From the NCBI GenBank assembly GCA_036583965.1, contig JAZBQD010000013.1, positions 2,892,144-2,956,143 of the forward strand: 64,000 nucleotides of DNA, written 5' to 3'. Shown here in pieces: positions 39,300-51,021 of the stretch. A model generated the notes under the pieces. It had not been told where the DNA came from. It saw nothing but the letters and a program-made list of their open reading frames with translations, and did no database searches. The translations under genes and the position numbers were made by a program. This DNA is from Prunella strophiata. Lineage: Eukaryota > Chordata > Aves > Passeriformes > Prunellidae. The stretch's first letter is position 1; each line of letters begins with the position of its first letter.

Positions 39300-39955
39300 C
39301 AGTGAGAATTTTGCTATGGGGCTGCTGGCTTCTGACCGTGTCTCGTCTCCGTTCGGCCGCGGGCCGCAGAAGGGCCGGTGACAGCGCCCAGAGCAGGGGT
39401 TTTCAGAAGGCAGAAGGGCCGGTGACAGCGCCCAGAGCAGGGGTTTTCAGAAGGCAGAAGGGCCGGTGACAGCGCCCAGAGCAGGGGTTTTCAGAAGGCA
39501 GAAGGGCCGGTGACAGCGCCCAGAGCAGGGGTTTTCAGAAGGCAGAAGGGCCGGTGACAGCGCCCAGAGCAGGGGTTTTCAGAAGGCGCGGCCCCTGCGC
39601 GCCGCCCGCCCCTCAGGGCTCCCGCCGCTCCCTCAGCCTCGGTCCCCCCGCCCCGCGCGCCTCCTGAGGAGCCGCGCGCGCCCCGCTGTTGCTATGGCTC
39701 GGCGGGAGGCGACAGCCAATCAGGGCGCGGCAGGATATATCTGTCGCTGTTGCCAACGGCCGCGGACCAATGGGAAGGCGGCGGCGGGCGGCCCGAGGGC
39801 CAATGGGGAGGCGGCGGCGGGCGGCGGGAACAGCCCCGAGCGGAGCATGGGCGGGCGGGCGGCGGCCGAGGCTGTGAGGGCAGGGCGGGCTCGTCCCTCA
39901 CGGGTGTTCGTGCGGGCCCTAAGCCCGGCACCTTTGCTCCCTCTAGAAATGCCCG
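39300..39955. promoter_or_regulatory. Orphan CpG island with three CCAAT boxes
   Basis: A sharply bounded GC- and CpG-rich block lies 6 kb upstream of YWHAH and 6.5 kb beyond the ANHX 3' end. The core (39680-39850) carries three CCAAT boxes at 39716-39720, 39767-39771 and 39800-39804. It also has RFX-like half sites GTTGCTATGGC (39688-39698) and GTTGCCAAC (from 39749) and several GGGCGG boxes. This looks like an NF-Y/RFX type promoter. I cannot find a coding exon leading from it on either strand; the long frames in it reflect GC richness. It may drive a noncoding RNA or an unrecognised gene. Confidence 0.6.
39366..39585. repeat. Minisatellite, five identical 44-bp units
   Basis: Five head-to-tail copies start at 39366, 39410, 39454, 39498 and 39542. 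Each begins GCAGAAGGGCCGGTGACAGC and ends GGGGTTTTCAGAAG. No base differs between copies, so the expansion is recent or kept uniform by gene conversion. Because 44 is not a multiple of three, the array is unlikely to be coding. It sits at the edge of the CpG island and is a likely variable-number locus. Confidence 0.95.
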
Positions 39956-42900
39956 GATTCACTCACGGCACCGCTGTTGACGGCAATAAATGATAACGTG
40001 TGTGACCTTTCCAAGCACGGCTGTTCCAAACACAAACAAGAAAGGGGTTATTCCCAGTGAGAGCCACCAAAATAATGAAGGCTTCAGGCTCTCAGTACCT
40101 GCAAGTGTTCCCAGGGCAGCTGTTCCCGCGTTTTAATACATAATTGCCACGTGAAAGTTATCACTTCACATCCTTACCATGAAAGAAATAAACTCTGGAG
40201 AAACAGTAAGTGAAAATCTTTACTTGAAAACTTTGTAACAAAAGGTAAGGAAGGCATCTTCTTCCTGTATCTCCGAGCTGGAGGTTTGGAACAGGGGACT
40301 CAATACAGATTTTTTTAAAAACAGTAACACTTCAGGAAAACACCCAAAACCCCACCCTGTAACTTTCAGGATTAGTTTTAAACTGCATGAAGGGCCTGCC
40401 TTGCTACTTCTTGTATACCAGAAGTATATACAACCAGTACAATGGCATGCCCTAGCACTGAAAATTCTGCTGTGCTCCAGTTCATGTCACCTGCGGCACT
40501 ACAGGGTACAGAACACTCCAGAAGCTACACCCTGCAGTACAACAGGAAAGCAGGGATAAGAAATAGCAGTATTTTACCAGCACTTAGCTGAGACCTTATT
40601 TTCCAAGCCTGAGAAAAGGTTATCCAATATCCACTGCAAGACAATGTAACCAAATTTTACTCCTTTGAGCACAGGAGCTTCATTTACCTTCATGATGCAA
40701 CCAAGGACTCGGATCTGGCCAGTGCTATGATTAGATCTATGTTACTGCCACAGAATCAGTGCCTTGATAATTTTAACATTTGCAGTGCAGCTTCAGACAG
40801 CTCCAGGAAAAACCTGCAGTCCACAGTGCACCTTTGCTTTCTTCCATCCTTTGCAAAATTCTTAGTAAAACTGTAACTGAACCAAACTTTGTAACCATTG
40901 AAAACACCTCCATCCTTCTCCCTCACTCTATTCCTCTCCCTGTCAGACTCCTCTTCTATTAAAAAAAATTTAAAAGGGAAAAAAGGAAGCAATGGGGTAT
41001 TTGCTGGGGAAGTGCAGACACATGGAGTGTATCTGCAGGCAGGTCACATCCGTCCACTGTGAGAAAATTCACAGAGCAGGCATGCTGCCTGGAACATGTC
41101 ACTGGTCAGTGAGTCAACAACTGGATCCTCCAGGACCTGAAAGACAGGGGAAGGAAGCAAAGCCTCATTAGGTAAGATTTTAACACAGCTGCTTATGGTG
41201 GAAGAGCTCCTTTGGGCAGACAGCAGCAAAGGTGTGTGATGGGAGGGAATGGCACTGCCCTTTGAGTGCTGTGTGCATCAAGTGACAAAGGTCTGCTTCC
41301 CCTCCAGGTTCAGGCAGAGGAACCCATCAGTGGGTGTGGAAGTGATGAGCACAATCCATGCCCAATCCAACTCCCAGGAATTCAGAGTAGAGCAATTCCC
41401 TTTGTTTTGCCCTAGGCTTTGGCTCCTATAAAAGCCAGTAATTGACTGGTAAGACAGGCATTAAATAATTAAGGAAGTGATATCCTGAACAAGGGAGCTC
41501 TGCTCAGGGAAAGAAAGAAATATCTCCAAAATGAATTAACTTTTTGTTTGTTTGCTTGCTTTCATTTTATTCTCATTTTGGTTCTAACAGGATGCATGAC
41601 CTACAAAAAAACAATTGAGTCATGTGGACAAAAGAAAGTTTTCATCTGCACCTTTGTGGTTCAGGCATGGGAACCAAATATCTGCATATTCTTGCCACAA
41701 GCCCAGAGTAAGTTGATTCAGCAAGAAGCAAAGTGCCCAAGAAATCTGTAGAATGCTGTAAAATCATTTACCCACTCAAGCTCTTCCTTTTTGTAGAGTA
41801 GAGCACGCACTAAAATATGCAAAAATTGCTTTACTGAATTCTTGAACTGAGTAATTATTACAAAGATGTGAAGATGTCCCATTTGACATCTACAGGCATC
41901 ACTCAGTATCTTGCTCCCAGCCCATAGTGTTCTGAGTGTCATGTTTCTTCACCACTGCAAAAAATCAGTGCAAGGATGCAGAACAGCAAGATGAAAACCA
42001 GCTAGAGACAGCCTGCTCTGGGAATCTTAGAAAAGGCTCATTCATTATTAATGCCCAAAGCTTTCCTTCTCGTCTGGCTTACATTATGGCTAGTAAAAAG
42101 GGCACTTTCCAAGATATAGATCTTTATATTGATGCTTTCAGAGGCTCAAAAGAGGTTCTGTTACTGCCCCCAGAGCTGCAGCCACTTCTCATCATGAGGC
42201 CAGCAGATATGGGTCCTGCTTTTTGCAATCTCTTTGGAAAAGGTTTTCCCCAGCAGCTCACACTCAAACAGCAATGGATGCTGACTGACTGTTAGACCAA
42301 CACATGTGAAGCCAAAAAATGCATCAATGTACAGCTTAGACAGGGTTTTCGTGGGTCCTATTTTTAGGTGACAATTCAGAGATGTGCTCCCATCCCCTTG
42401 AAAGCACAAGATTTCTAACTTGTATTCTCTACTGCCTTGAAGTCCCCATCAGAAGGCACACAGACTGCAGCCATAGCATGGAACCACCTTCTTTATCCTG
42501 GCCAATAATCACACTGCTCTGTATACTGCTGTCAGCCATCTCAGAACAGTGCAAAATCCCTTTTCCTCAACAATAACACAGACTTGCAAATGAAAATTAC
42601 ATTAAACATTTTAAGCGATCTGAGAGAACAGAGTCAAATTGTGCAAAACACTTTAGGAGGGGAGGATCTCAAGCAGCCATCTTTGTATAATTGTTCTGTA
42701 GGTGAGCCCTCCATTGCTGAAAATTTAAATGACACTTTGGATATGCACAGGATCTTTTGGCCACCATTTCAATGACACATTTAGTAAAATTAGGGTCTGA
42801 CTAGCAATTCAAGTAGGAAAAAACAAAACCACATTTCCTTCTACTATCTGCTGGGTATTAGCCAGGGAATGCCCAGCTTGCTCTGAACTGGATTTCAGAA

Positions 42901-44659
42901 GCCATGCTTAGATCAAACATGTTTCATACTAAATATGATATGAGATTTCACATCTCTGAGAGAGCTGCAAGAGATTGTGTGTACAGAGCTCCTTTCTCTG
43001 AACTTTAGGTGTATTCTTACCTGGCTTTGTCCCAGGGCTTGGCTTTCTTCCACACAGAGTGCAGAAACAGGTGGGCACTGAGGATTGCCAAACACAGTCT
43101 GAGGAGAACTGGAAAAAAAATATTATATACAAATGCATTTGTATTTATGCTCTATTTGCCACTTACTGTAATGTTTTGCAGCAGGACAAGAGGGGCTGTT
43201 GACAAGACTATTCATTTGATAGAGTTCTGTTAAGTTGTCTACACACCTGCCACATTTTTCAAAATTGTTATGGCCTAAAAATACAGGTTCTGCAGTGGGA
43301 AGACTGCCCTGACCAGGAGAGTATACAGGGAATCACATCTCAATTTGCAACTTTCCTTCTGCTCCAAAACACTCCATAAACAAGGTGTATACCAAAGCTC
43401 CTGGAACATGTGTTAAAAGCAGAGACCTTAAGAGTCAAAATATAGTCTGTCTGGCTTCAGACAAAGACACAACATTGGCTACGTTTCTGCTACAGCTTTC
43501 CAAGGCCACCAGTGGAGTCTGGGGACAGGGCTTCCCCATCCACACTCCCCAGGAGGCTCTGCCAGCCTCCCCAAACAGATCAGTCTGTGGGCACTGGGCC
43601 AAGTAGCAGGCACTGGGTACTCAAGAATGGGATGATCTCTCCCATCATCACCAGCTCAAAAGTCTCTCTAATGCAACAACAGTGCCCATACCACCACAGG
43701 AACAGCCCAAGGTGTGAGTGTCCATACAGGCCCAGACTAGAGGTGCCCAGTAGTAGAGTACAGGGAAAAAGTAGAGCCAATAGGATAAGTGTCAAGTTGC
43801 CCTTCCTTGGAATGCTCCCCAGGTTCCAGCAACCAGCCCTGGGACTCCTCTGCTGGAAGCTGCACTCAGAGTCACATTTCCTAATGACAAATGGGCTCAA
43901 CTCCCTCTCCCACCCTCTCAAGCATTTGTCTCATGCTTTTTTACAGCCCACTTACACCAACATGCACAGTGCCCTTAGCAACGAGTTCTGCAATTCAGTT
44001 CTGCAATATGCCAAAAAAGTAGCCTCTGTTGGGACTTGCTGCCTGCCAGTGTCCAGGATGCTGGGCAGTCCAGAGGGGAGAGCCCAACAGCAGGAGGATT
44101 CCCAGCACTCTGAGCTGGAATCCCAGAAATGCAGACAGAAGCTGTAAGCTACCATGAACATCTCAGCACTGACATTTTCTAAATCAATATGCTGGCTCAT
44201 TAATGCAGAATGCCTTACTCCATAGAGCTCAGTGTGCTTTTCTTTCTGAAATGGAAGGCACGAGATTTCCACTCTGCAAGAACCATTAGCTGGGCTACAT
44301 TCCACCTATCCTGACTTGCAGAGTGAAGAGGATACAGCACCACTATCTGTAAAGGGGAGCATCTGTTTGGTGTCCCACAGGGGCTTCCAGTCCCCTTGCT
44401 GGATCAAACCCTCCTCTCAGGCAGCAGAAGCAGATGGAGACAGTCATCTTCCAGCCTGGTTCCCTCTCACACTCCCACCTCACAGCCCTGTAGATCAGAA
44501 GAGGTTTGGACACAGCCCAGGTGTGTAGGAGTGGCTGTAAAAAGCCCATGAAAGAAATCAACAGGAATTGTTCTGATAAGCTTTGAGGCCACATCCTTTC
44601 CAGGTGAGCATCTTTAAAAATGAGACAAGCAGATTAAGGGTCCTTTGGCTGACTTGTAG

Positions 44660-44775
44660 CTCTATCCCAATGCTCAAGAAGCAAGGAGAGCATAACACTG
44701 ATAGGTGATCTTGGCTAAATAATTTCCTTCTCTTTGTGTTACTCTTACCTCTAAAACCAGGATAACATCACTGCC
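44660..44775 (+). mobile_element. Possible ancient MIR-type SINE fragment
   Basis: The stretch GTGATCTTGGCTAAATAATT...TTCCTTCTCTTTGTGTTACTC resembles the MIR motif 'TGACCTTGGGCAAGTCACTT...CTCTGTGCCTCAGTTTCC', followed by a degraded 'AAAATGGGGATAA' part. It is heavily decayed, and the call rests on recall of the consensus. Confidence 0.35.
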
Positions 44776-45639
44776 TTGTCCTTCCAGGACAGTAACACTC
44801 ATTTGCATTACAGTTTGATCTCTTGCCCCCACGAGTCCCCAGAGGAGTGATGCTCATTGCACCATGACTGCTCAAGAGGACTCTGGTAACAATGCTCTTC
44901 TTTAACCCCTGACTCTGTTAGAGGGCTCTGCCTTATAATACAGGTGATCCTCACTGACTGAGCAATGATCTTACCCAAGACTACCCACACAAGCTCTCCT
45001 GGCTCCCTAGAGAGAAACTGCAAAATGAAATTGCTGAAATTGCAGCCTAAGTGTCACTCACTTCTGAAAAAGATTGATAGTTCCATAGCATTCATGGAAT
45101 TTTGAGGAGGTCAAGATTTTTGAGGGACCTGGACCAGGCCACTAAACAGGGTTTACAAATAGGGTTCAAATACTATGTCCTCACCAAAAGGTGCCAACAA
45201 AGCAGCAAGTCCTGCCCCTCACAGGAATATGATAAAGGGTGTGTGGATGCCTGGCACACTGACATACCCAACAAGGAGACATTCACCATAGATTTCTTCT
45301 ACTGGCAGAACATATTTTAAAAATAAACATGAGCTCACTCCAGAGTCAGAACATGCAATTTTAAATCCAGCCAAAATATTGCCAGCAAGCCTTGCTGATC
45401 TTTCATGATCTTTAGCCACTGTTTAAAACTGTGAATCTGAAAAACACAGCCTGAGGTTTACAATGCCTGACCTGGGTTCTCCCCAGCAATTCAGAGCAAG
45501 GAGTCTGACATGAATGTGAACAAGGCACCAGGCCAAGTGAGAAACAGGGGTAAAAGGCAGAAATGTTTTCTGCAGGGAACTGGGGCCAAAGCCTCACCAA
45601 TCTTTATCTCCAGTGAATCACTGCATTTACTTGTTGTTT

Positions 45640-45715
45640 AACAAGCCACAAAGCCTTCTGTTCCTCTGCTTCCTCATTTTTAAAGTGGGAATAAAGCTTC
45701 TTCTACCTTCCTTTT
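45640..45715 (+). mobile_element. Possible ancient MIR-type SINE fragment
   Basis: CTTCCTCATTTTTAAAGTGG followed by GAATAAAGC resembles the 'TTTCCTCATCTGTAAAATGG' and 'GATAATA' part of MIR elements. Only this block is recognisable. Confidence 0.35.
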
Positions 45716-46468
45716 GACATACTGACAAGCATCATGCTGGCACAAACGCTGGTCAGTGTCAAGCAGAAGGGTTATAAAATGGGGTTGATGCTGCTCCTGC
45801 TCTGTCTTGCAGATCAGTAAATTAAAGGAAGCCCATAATGTCTGGCAGTGTTTATTTTTATGTAACATTATGGTAGTTGTATAACATATGGAAAATGGCA
45901 CGAATTTTCGTTGTTTTGCATTCTCTGAATTTATCTCTATTCCCAGAGAAAATCTGAAATCTGAAACCATTGTTATAGGTGGAAAACAGAAAGAGAACAG
46001 TGCCTGTCTTTCCATCTTCCAATTTGGAAAGCTTGCACTATGGAATAATCTTGTCATGAGGTTGTGAAGTTACAAAAACTATTTTAGGATTAAGTACATG
46101 CCCTACCAACCCAACCCACAGAACCAACAGAACCAGCCCTCACTAGATCAGTACAGGTTATGTTTTTCTGCCAAAACCAAGCAAATAGTTCAGAAATTGA
46201 ACCTGCCTAAAAAGCAGGGGGTCATATCTTCTCTGATTAGGCTGGTTCCAAATCTCCTTTGTGCCACACACACACATGTATACTTAGACAAGATTACCCA
46301 GGCACAGATATAAATACTGGCAAAGAAGGATGGACACAAGGAGAAGCAGTCCCTGGGAATGAGGTGGGTCACTATTTCTGCCACTCTCTTCAACAGGGTA
46401 TCAAGGCATGGCTGGAGTCTGCATCATTTATATTCCTGCCTTCAGGCAGCCCTGTGCATTCCCTCCTT

Positions 46469-46617
46469 TTACCTGTGTAGAACAGATTCCGGGGTCCCTA
46501 GCTGTCCTCCTCTAAGGATTAAGCTTTCATCCTGTAAATCTGACTGCTGAATGATTCTTTCTGAACTGGCTTCAACATAGCCACCTGGAGGGACTGTGCT
46601 CAAGGGGACTCTGATAC
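46469..46617 (-). CDS. ANHX: ANHX, last coding exon in this model (exon 8)
   Basis: The frame (IRVPLSTVPPGG onward to ESVLHR and a TAA) follows a CTTCAG acceptor and joins the phase-1 end of exon 7 to give VEG-IRVPL. The acceptor is a tandem CAGCAG, so a variant with one extra Ala is possible. The last codons AGG TAA also form a GTAAAA donor-like site, so the transcript might instead splice onward. Evidence is splice phase and protein-like composition rather than recognised similarity, because the C-terminal part of ANHX is poorly conserved. Confidence 0.5.
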
Positions 46618-47319
46618 CTGCTGAAGTAAATGCTTGCATTAAACACAAGTACAGATACAGATAACATGGCCCCAACCTCTGACCCAGCTATTCCTTCTCT
46701 CCTTGCTCCACATTCACCAGAGCCTGGGTGAGTGCAGTTACAGCCCTTCCTGCTCTACAGACCTACAGCAAAAGCAAGTGGGCATCACTTATGCATCCTA
46801 ACAAGCCTATTCTGAAGAACAGGGAGAAGAAAAGAGATGATGGGAATGCTGAACAAGACTGGACAGGAAGAAGATAAAGAGGTAGAGAGAAAAAATAGCA
46901 AGAGGGAGAGGAAAGTGAAAACATGTGCTTGAAGACAAGCACCATGTCACAGTCAAGTTCCCAGACTTTTCTCAGGCAATATCTTAATAATGACAGGCAT
47001 TAAAAACCCAGAAGCTTGCAAAAGGGCAAGGTGAGCAGAAAACACCTGGAGGGACTCTCAATGGAAACACCAAAAGGAATCCACCACTATCTTATGGAAG
47101 TGGTTGCAGTTTAGGGAAAAGAGTAGGTAAGAATGTCTGTTTCAACACCTTAAGTCAACAGATTTTCTCACTGAACTATCATGGAAGTAGAACTCCAAAG
47201 TTCCAAATAAGCCTTGCTCTCCTTCATCAGGACACTTAAGTGAGCAAGAGTGTTTATAGCAATGGGAAGAGAAGCTTGGAAAGTCTTAAGGCCAACAGTC
47301 TGGGTGCAGTTTTACTGAC

Positions 47320-47608
47320 CTTCTACACCTGGGGTCCACATGGAGCCAGAGACTCCTCCAGTGCTGTAAGGGGCCCACCACATGGGCAGCCAATAATTCA
47401 CAGAGGGAAAGGACTCGTGAGAGTGCTGGACATGGCTCCCCTGCCAGGGGCTGGCAGCAGCCCTGCTCACTGCTTCTCCAGGCAGCATAGGAGAGCCAAA
47501 GCAGGTTCCTGGTTCCATCACAGCCTGAGTGCCAAAGGGTACAGGTTGTTCAGCACTGTGAGTGGGGAACAAAGCCATGCTTGTTCCAGCTTCATACAGC
47601 TCAGGGCT
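47320..47608 (-). CDS. ANHX: ANHX, coding exon 7 (C-terminal low-conservation region)
   Basis: The exon begins SPELYEAGTSMALFPTHSAE after an acceptor ending TATGCAG and runs open for 96 codons to a GTCAGT donor in phase 1. It is rich in Pro, Ser, Trp and Gly (PWQGSHVQ, NYWLPMWW), as expected of a disordered transcription-factor tail. Phase 0 at the start fits exon 6 and phase 1 at the end fits exon 8. I do not recognise the residues individually. The assignment rests on position, frame and splice sites. Confidence 0.5.
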
Positions 47609-48264
47609 CTGCATACAGCTGCAATGATGGAGAAAATTAATCAGCCAGACATCTTGCTTTGCCAAAAGGAATCCCCCAGCTAAACCTCTGAATCCTGCCC
47701 TCCACAGCTAGGAGATGAACTGCTCTGACTGGACAAGGAACATTTCCACCACTGGTGGCAAGGCTCCCAAGTGATGTCCCCAAGGAACCGACATGGAAGT
47801 CAGTTCCATGAATACGTTAAAATGTTGCTTCATTTCTGAACTGTCACTGTAAAGATGCCATACATCACCTGGTTTCCAGCATCTTTAAATATGTTCCTTC
47901 AGGAGGGTTATACAGAGGTGCAGCTGACTGCTCCCATCCTGGCTCACAGGGCATGTGGGCTACCTCTATTTGCTCAGGGCTGATGCCCACACGAGATCCA
48001 TCTGAAAGGTGCAGGCCAGGCAGGTGAAACAATGCTAATGATTACTCCAAAAGGCAACAAAACAAGTCAAATCTGCCAAATGCAGCAAGACCCCTGCGTT
48101 CCTTATGACAGCAGTTTGGTTAAGTGTCTGTGGAAGGACATGGAAATACTGGGCTTTTTCTGGAGTACACTGCCCTGATTCCAGAATCTGAGAGCTAAAA
48201 CCTGCTGCTTCCCATGTATTTGCTTTCATTTGGTGCCTCCTTAAAGCCAGGCATCTCTTTTCAC

Positions 48265-48309
48265 CTGTTGTTGCACAGGCATTAGTGTCTGCTCCTCTGG
48301 AGTGACAGC
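48265..48309 (-). CDS. ANHX: ANHX, coding exon 6 (small, 15 codons)
   Basis: A 45-base exon (AVTPEEQTLMPVQQQ) lies between a good acceptor (GTTTGGCTCTAG) and a good donor (CAG/GTGAAAAG). Both ends are phase 0, matching the end of exon 5 (SRE) and the start of exon 7 (SPEL). Its short length makes it easy to miss. It is supported only by splice signals and phase. Confidence 0.45.
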
Positions 48310-48439
48310 CTAGAGCCAAACAATGAAGCACTCCACTGAAGCAGAGTCCTCCAGCATCCACTTGATCCATCAGCACTTAATGCTGTTCTGAAGAAGCAAT
48401 ATCCTTCCCTTCCGGAGGGAATTTAAAATTGATTTTCAC

Positions 48440-48667
48440 CTCTCTGGACCACATCCTGAACCCATTAGGAAGAGACAAACCTGCAGTTTGTGGAGTGTTG
48501 GATCCTTTATCCTGTGGCTCATTTCTGTGGGAAGCCAAAGCCCTCTCAGGACATGAATTGCTGAGCTCTTCCCTATGACGGAGGCGGGATTTTTGACGTC
48601 GTCGATAATTTGCAAACCAATTATAGACCTGAGTTGGCTGCAGGTTCATGGCCCGAGCCAATCCCTC
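48440..48667 (-). CDS. ANHX: ANHX, coding exon 5 (homeodomain recognition helix)
   Basis: This exon encodes the second half of an atypical homeodomain: EGLARAMNLQPTQVYNWFAN followed by YRRRQKSR. The recognition helix keeps the invariant Trp-Phe, Asn and Arg of the WFxNxR signature. The acceptor GGGTTTGCAG and donor GAG/GTGAAAAT bound 76 codons, phase 0 at both ends. If the donor is not used the same frame meets a TAA at 48377-48379, giving a shorter C-terminus (KINFKFPPEGKD onward). ANHX is a homeobox gene of unclear function known from mammals and other vertebrates. The NLxxxQVYNWFANYRRRQ match to it is strong. Confidence 0.88.
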
Positions 48668-49540
48668 CTGCAAACCCAGGCACAGGGAGAAATCAAAGGA
48701 AAAAAATCACATCCAAATGATCAAGCATTTCCCTTCAGTTCCAAAAGCAGTCCAGCAAAAGACCTTCCAAAGCCAGAGATATTTACTCACTAGGTCTCCA
48801 ACAGGCCTAGTGGATCCCAGTTGAGGAGACCATTTTATGAACTCAGAGTTGATAGAAAACACAAATTCCACCCTGCACTCCCAGACAATTAGTTTGCTAA
48901 TGAAGCCACTGCTATTCTATATTGCTCACCAGATAATGCCCTCACCAAACCATGCTCTTCCCACAGAATGACAGCTTCACAGAGGCAGACATTGAAGTCT
49001 GAAGCCCTCATCTGGCAGGGTAGTGATCAACAGTGCTTGTTGATTTAATTCACACATCTCTTCCATTACAAATCCATCCCTGCCCAAAGAAGGTAGATCC
49101 ATGCATACACCAACACAGCCTATTGTGTTATCACATCAAATTACCAGCATTTGAAAAGTCAGCACAAAATATGTTCTGGTGAACAAAGTGCAATTTTATA
49201 TAGGCTGTTACTCAGTCAAGTCAGAACTATTTATCACTGTAATAGAGCTCTGCTGAGTGATGGCTGTTTGGCTGCCTATGCTCAATCACTACAAAATTAA
49301 AACTGTTAAAAACCCAGTGAGGAATTTATTGCCCCTCAATATTTTGTCCACAGCAAGACAATTACTTAGCATGAACCTGATGATTTTTTAAAAAAACCTT
49401 TAGGGAAAGATCAAATATGAGGAATCCCAGCCCAAATGAGCCCTTTGAAAACAAAGATTTAGAAATTAAACCAGTTATAGACTCTTGATCACAGTGTCCT
49501 GCTTTTCTGTGACAAAGAGACTTGATTGGAAGTAGCCCTA

Positions 49541-49723
<183 letters not shown>

Positions 49724-49763
49724 TCACATTCATGGGAATTTTTCACATTGCCACAAGTGCTCA

Positions 49764-49988
<225 letters not shown>

Positions 49989-50317
49989 CTAAAACAAAAC
50001 TGTGTGTAAGCAGACCTTTCCAGAGAGTCACTCAGACTCCCAACAGAAATGTACTCAGGGATTCCTACTGGTTTGACAGAGCTAGCAGCATTATCTAAGC
50101 ATATGGCTTGCTGTACCTTCCCCCATGTACATAGGGAGTTTCCCAATTCCTTCTTTTCCCCTGGAGTAAATGTCTACATTACCAGATCTAGAGGCCAAAA
50201 ATCCCTCGAGTGGCACCATCCAGCCTTCCTCATATATTCCCACCCTGCCAAACCCCCTAATCTTGGGCTTCCCAACACTTTTATGTCCTGAGCCCTAAGA
50301 TTGTGAAAAACTCCAAG

Positions 50318-50323
50318 AACCAC
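50318..50323. repeat. Target-site duplication, left copy (AACCAC)
   Basis: The six bases AACCAC directly precede the LTR and are repeated exactly after it at 50764-50769. A 6-bp duplication is typical of class II (beta-like, ERVK) retroviral elements. Confidence 0.85.
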
Positions 50324-50763
50324 TGTAGGAATGTGCCCCCTATTGACAGAAGTAATAAGCCTGTCCTTTGTCTCCCAAAAAAGGAAACGCTCTAGAAGTT
50401 TCTCTCACCAACTAACAAAGGGGACACCCTACAGGACAATGGGGACTTCACTCTAAATTTAAGGACAGCTAATTGGATAGGAGCCAAGAAGTCCCTCCTG
50501 GACAATTTACTATAAAAGCAGGCTCAACAAAGGAACTAACGGCTTTTGTAAGGCGTTTTTACGAGGTGCAAGACCTGCTTGACCTAGATTGGTTTTTCTC
50601 TTTGTTATTTTGTCTTTTATTAAACATTTTTTGTTTCCAACATGTCTGCAAGAGCCCCCTGCTCTTTTATGCCTTCTACCAAATAGCTGAGCTATCTTGG
50701 TGTGTATTATTACTCGCTAGAGAGCTTAAAAGATCTGACTCGAAGTGACTTTTAAATAATGCA
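50324..50763 (+). mobile_element. Solo LTR of an endogenous retrovirus (ERVK-like)
   Basis: A 440-bp element starts TGTAGGAATG, ends AATGCA (TG...CA), and is flanked by perfect 6-bp target duplications. Inside it on the plus strand are a TATA box, TATAAAA (50511-50517), and a polyadenylation hexamer, ATTAAA (50619-50624), in normal U3-R-U5 order. No internal retroviral sequence or second LTR is present, so it is a solo LTR left by recombination. It lies antisense within the ANHX intron. The intact duplication suggests a fairly young insertion. Class II assignment is inferred from the duplication length. Confidence 0.88.
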
Positions 50764-50769
50764 AACCAC
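50764..50769. repeat. Target-site duplication, right copy (AACCAC)
   Basis: The exact match to 50318-50323 confirms the ends of the solo LTR. Confidence 0.85.
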
Positions 50770-51021
50770 CACAGTAGAACAAAAATCCTGCTACAGCCAC
50801 CCCTATAATCACCCAGGTACCTTTCTCCCCTTGGCTGACTAAGTGCCTGTAGTAAAGGCTTTGGCAGGTCAGCAATGCACACTTAGCACCTTCCACTGCC
50901 TTACACAAGCTGCAAGTGCTCCACGTGCTGCAGTTTGGGTACTTCTGCACTAACAGCTCTAACTACGGTTTTTCTACCATGGGTTTTTGTTTCCATGAAG
51001 AACTCAGGAACACATCCCTAC

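Larger units (their letters stand above)
39956..46468. other. Intergenic DNA between the orphan island and ANHX
   Basis: No supported gene. The longest frame (43512-44147, plus strand) has no family resemblance and no conserved start or splice context. Two weak MIR-like scraps lie at about 44660-44775 and 45640-45715. The ANHX 3' UTR, if the gene ends at 46469, would extend leftward into this region, but I cannot place its end. Confidence 0.5.
49989..51021 (-). other. ANHX: ANHX intron between coding exons 2 and 3
   Basis: The intron is bounded by a GTAGGG donor and a TTTTAG acceptor. It contains a 440-bp solo LTR on the opposite strand (50324-50763), which makes up more than 40 percent of its length. 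Confidence 0.75.

Noticed and set aside
39080..39993. Open frames across the 44-bp repeats and the orphan island
   Set aside because: The repeat length is not a multiple of three, so each copy changes frame, and the island frames are low-complexity Gly/Ala/Arg/Pro translations.
41936..42295. 119-codon plus-strand frame
   Set aside because: It has some protein-like composition but no recognisable domain and no supporting splice or promoter signals.
43512..44147. 211-codon open frame on the plus strand, the longest in the window outside known genes
   Set aside because: It has no family resemblance, no plausible promoter or splice context, and frames on the other strand overlap it. Its composition reads like translated noncoding DNA.
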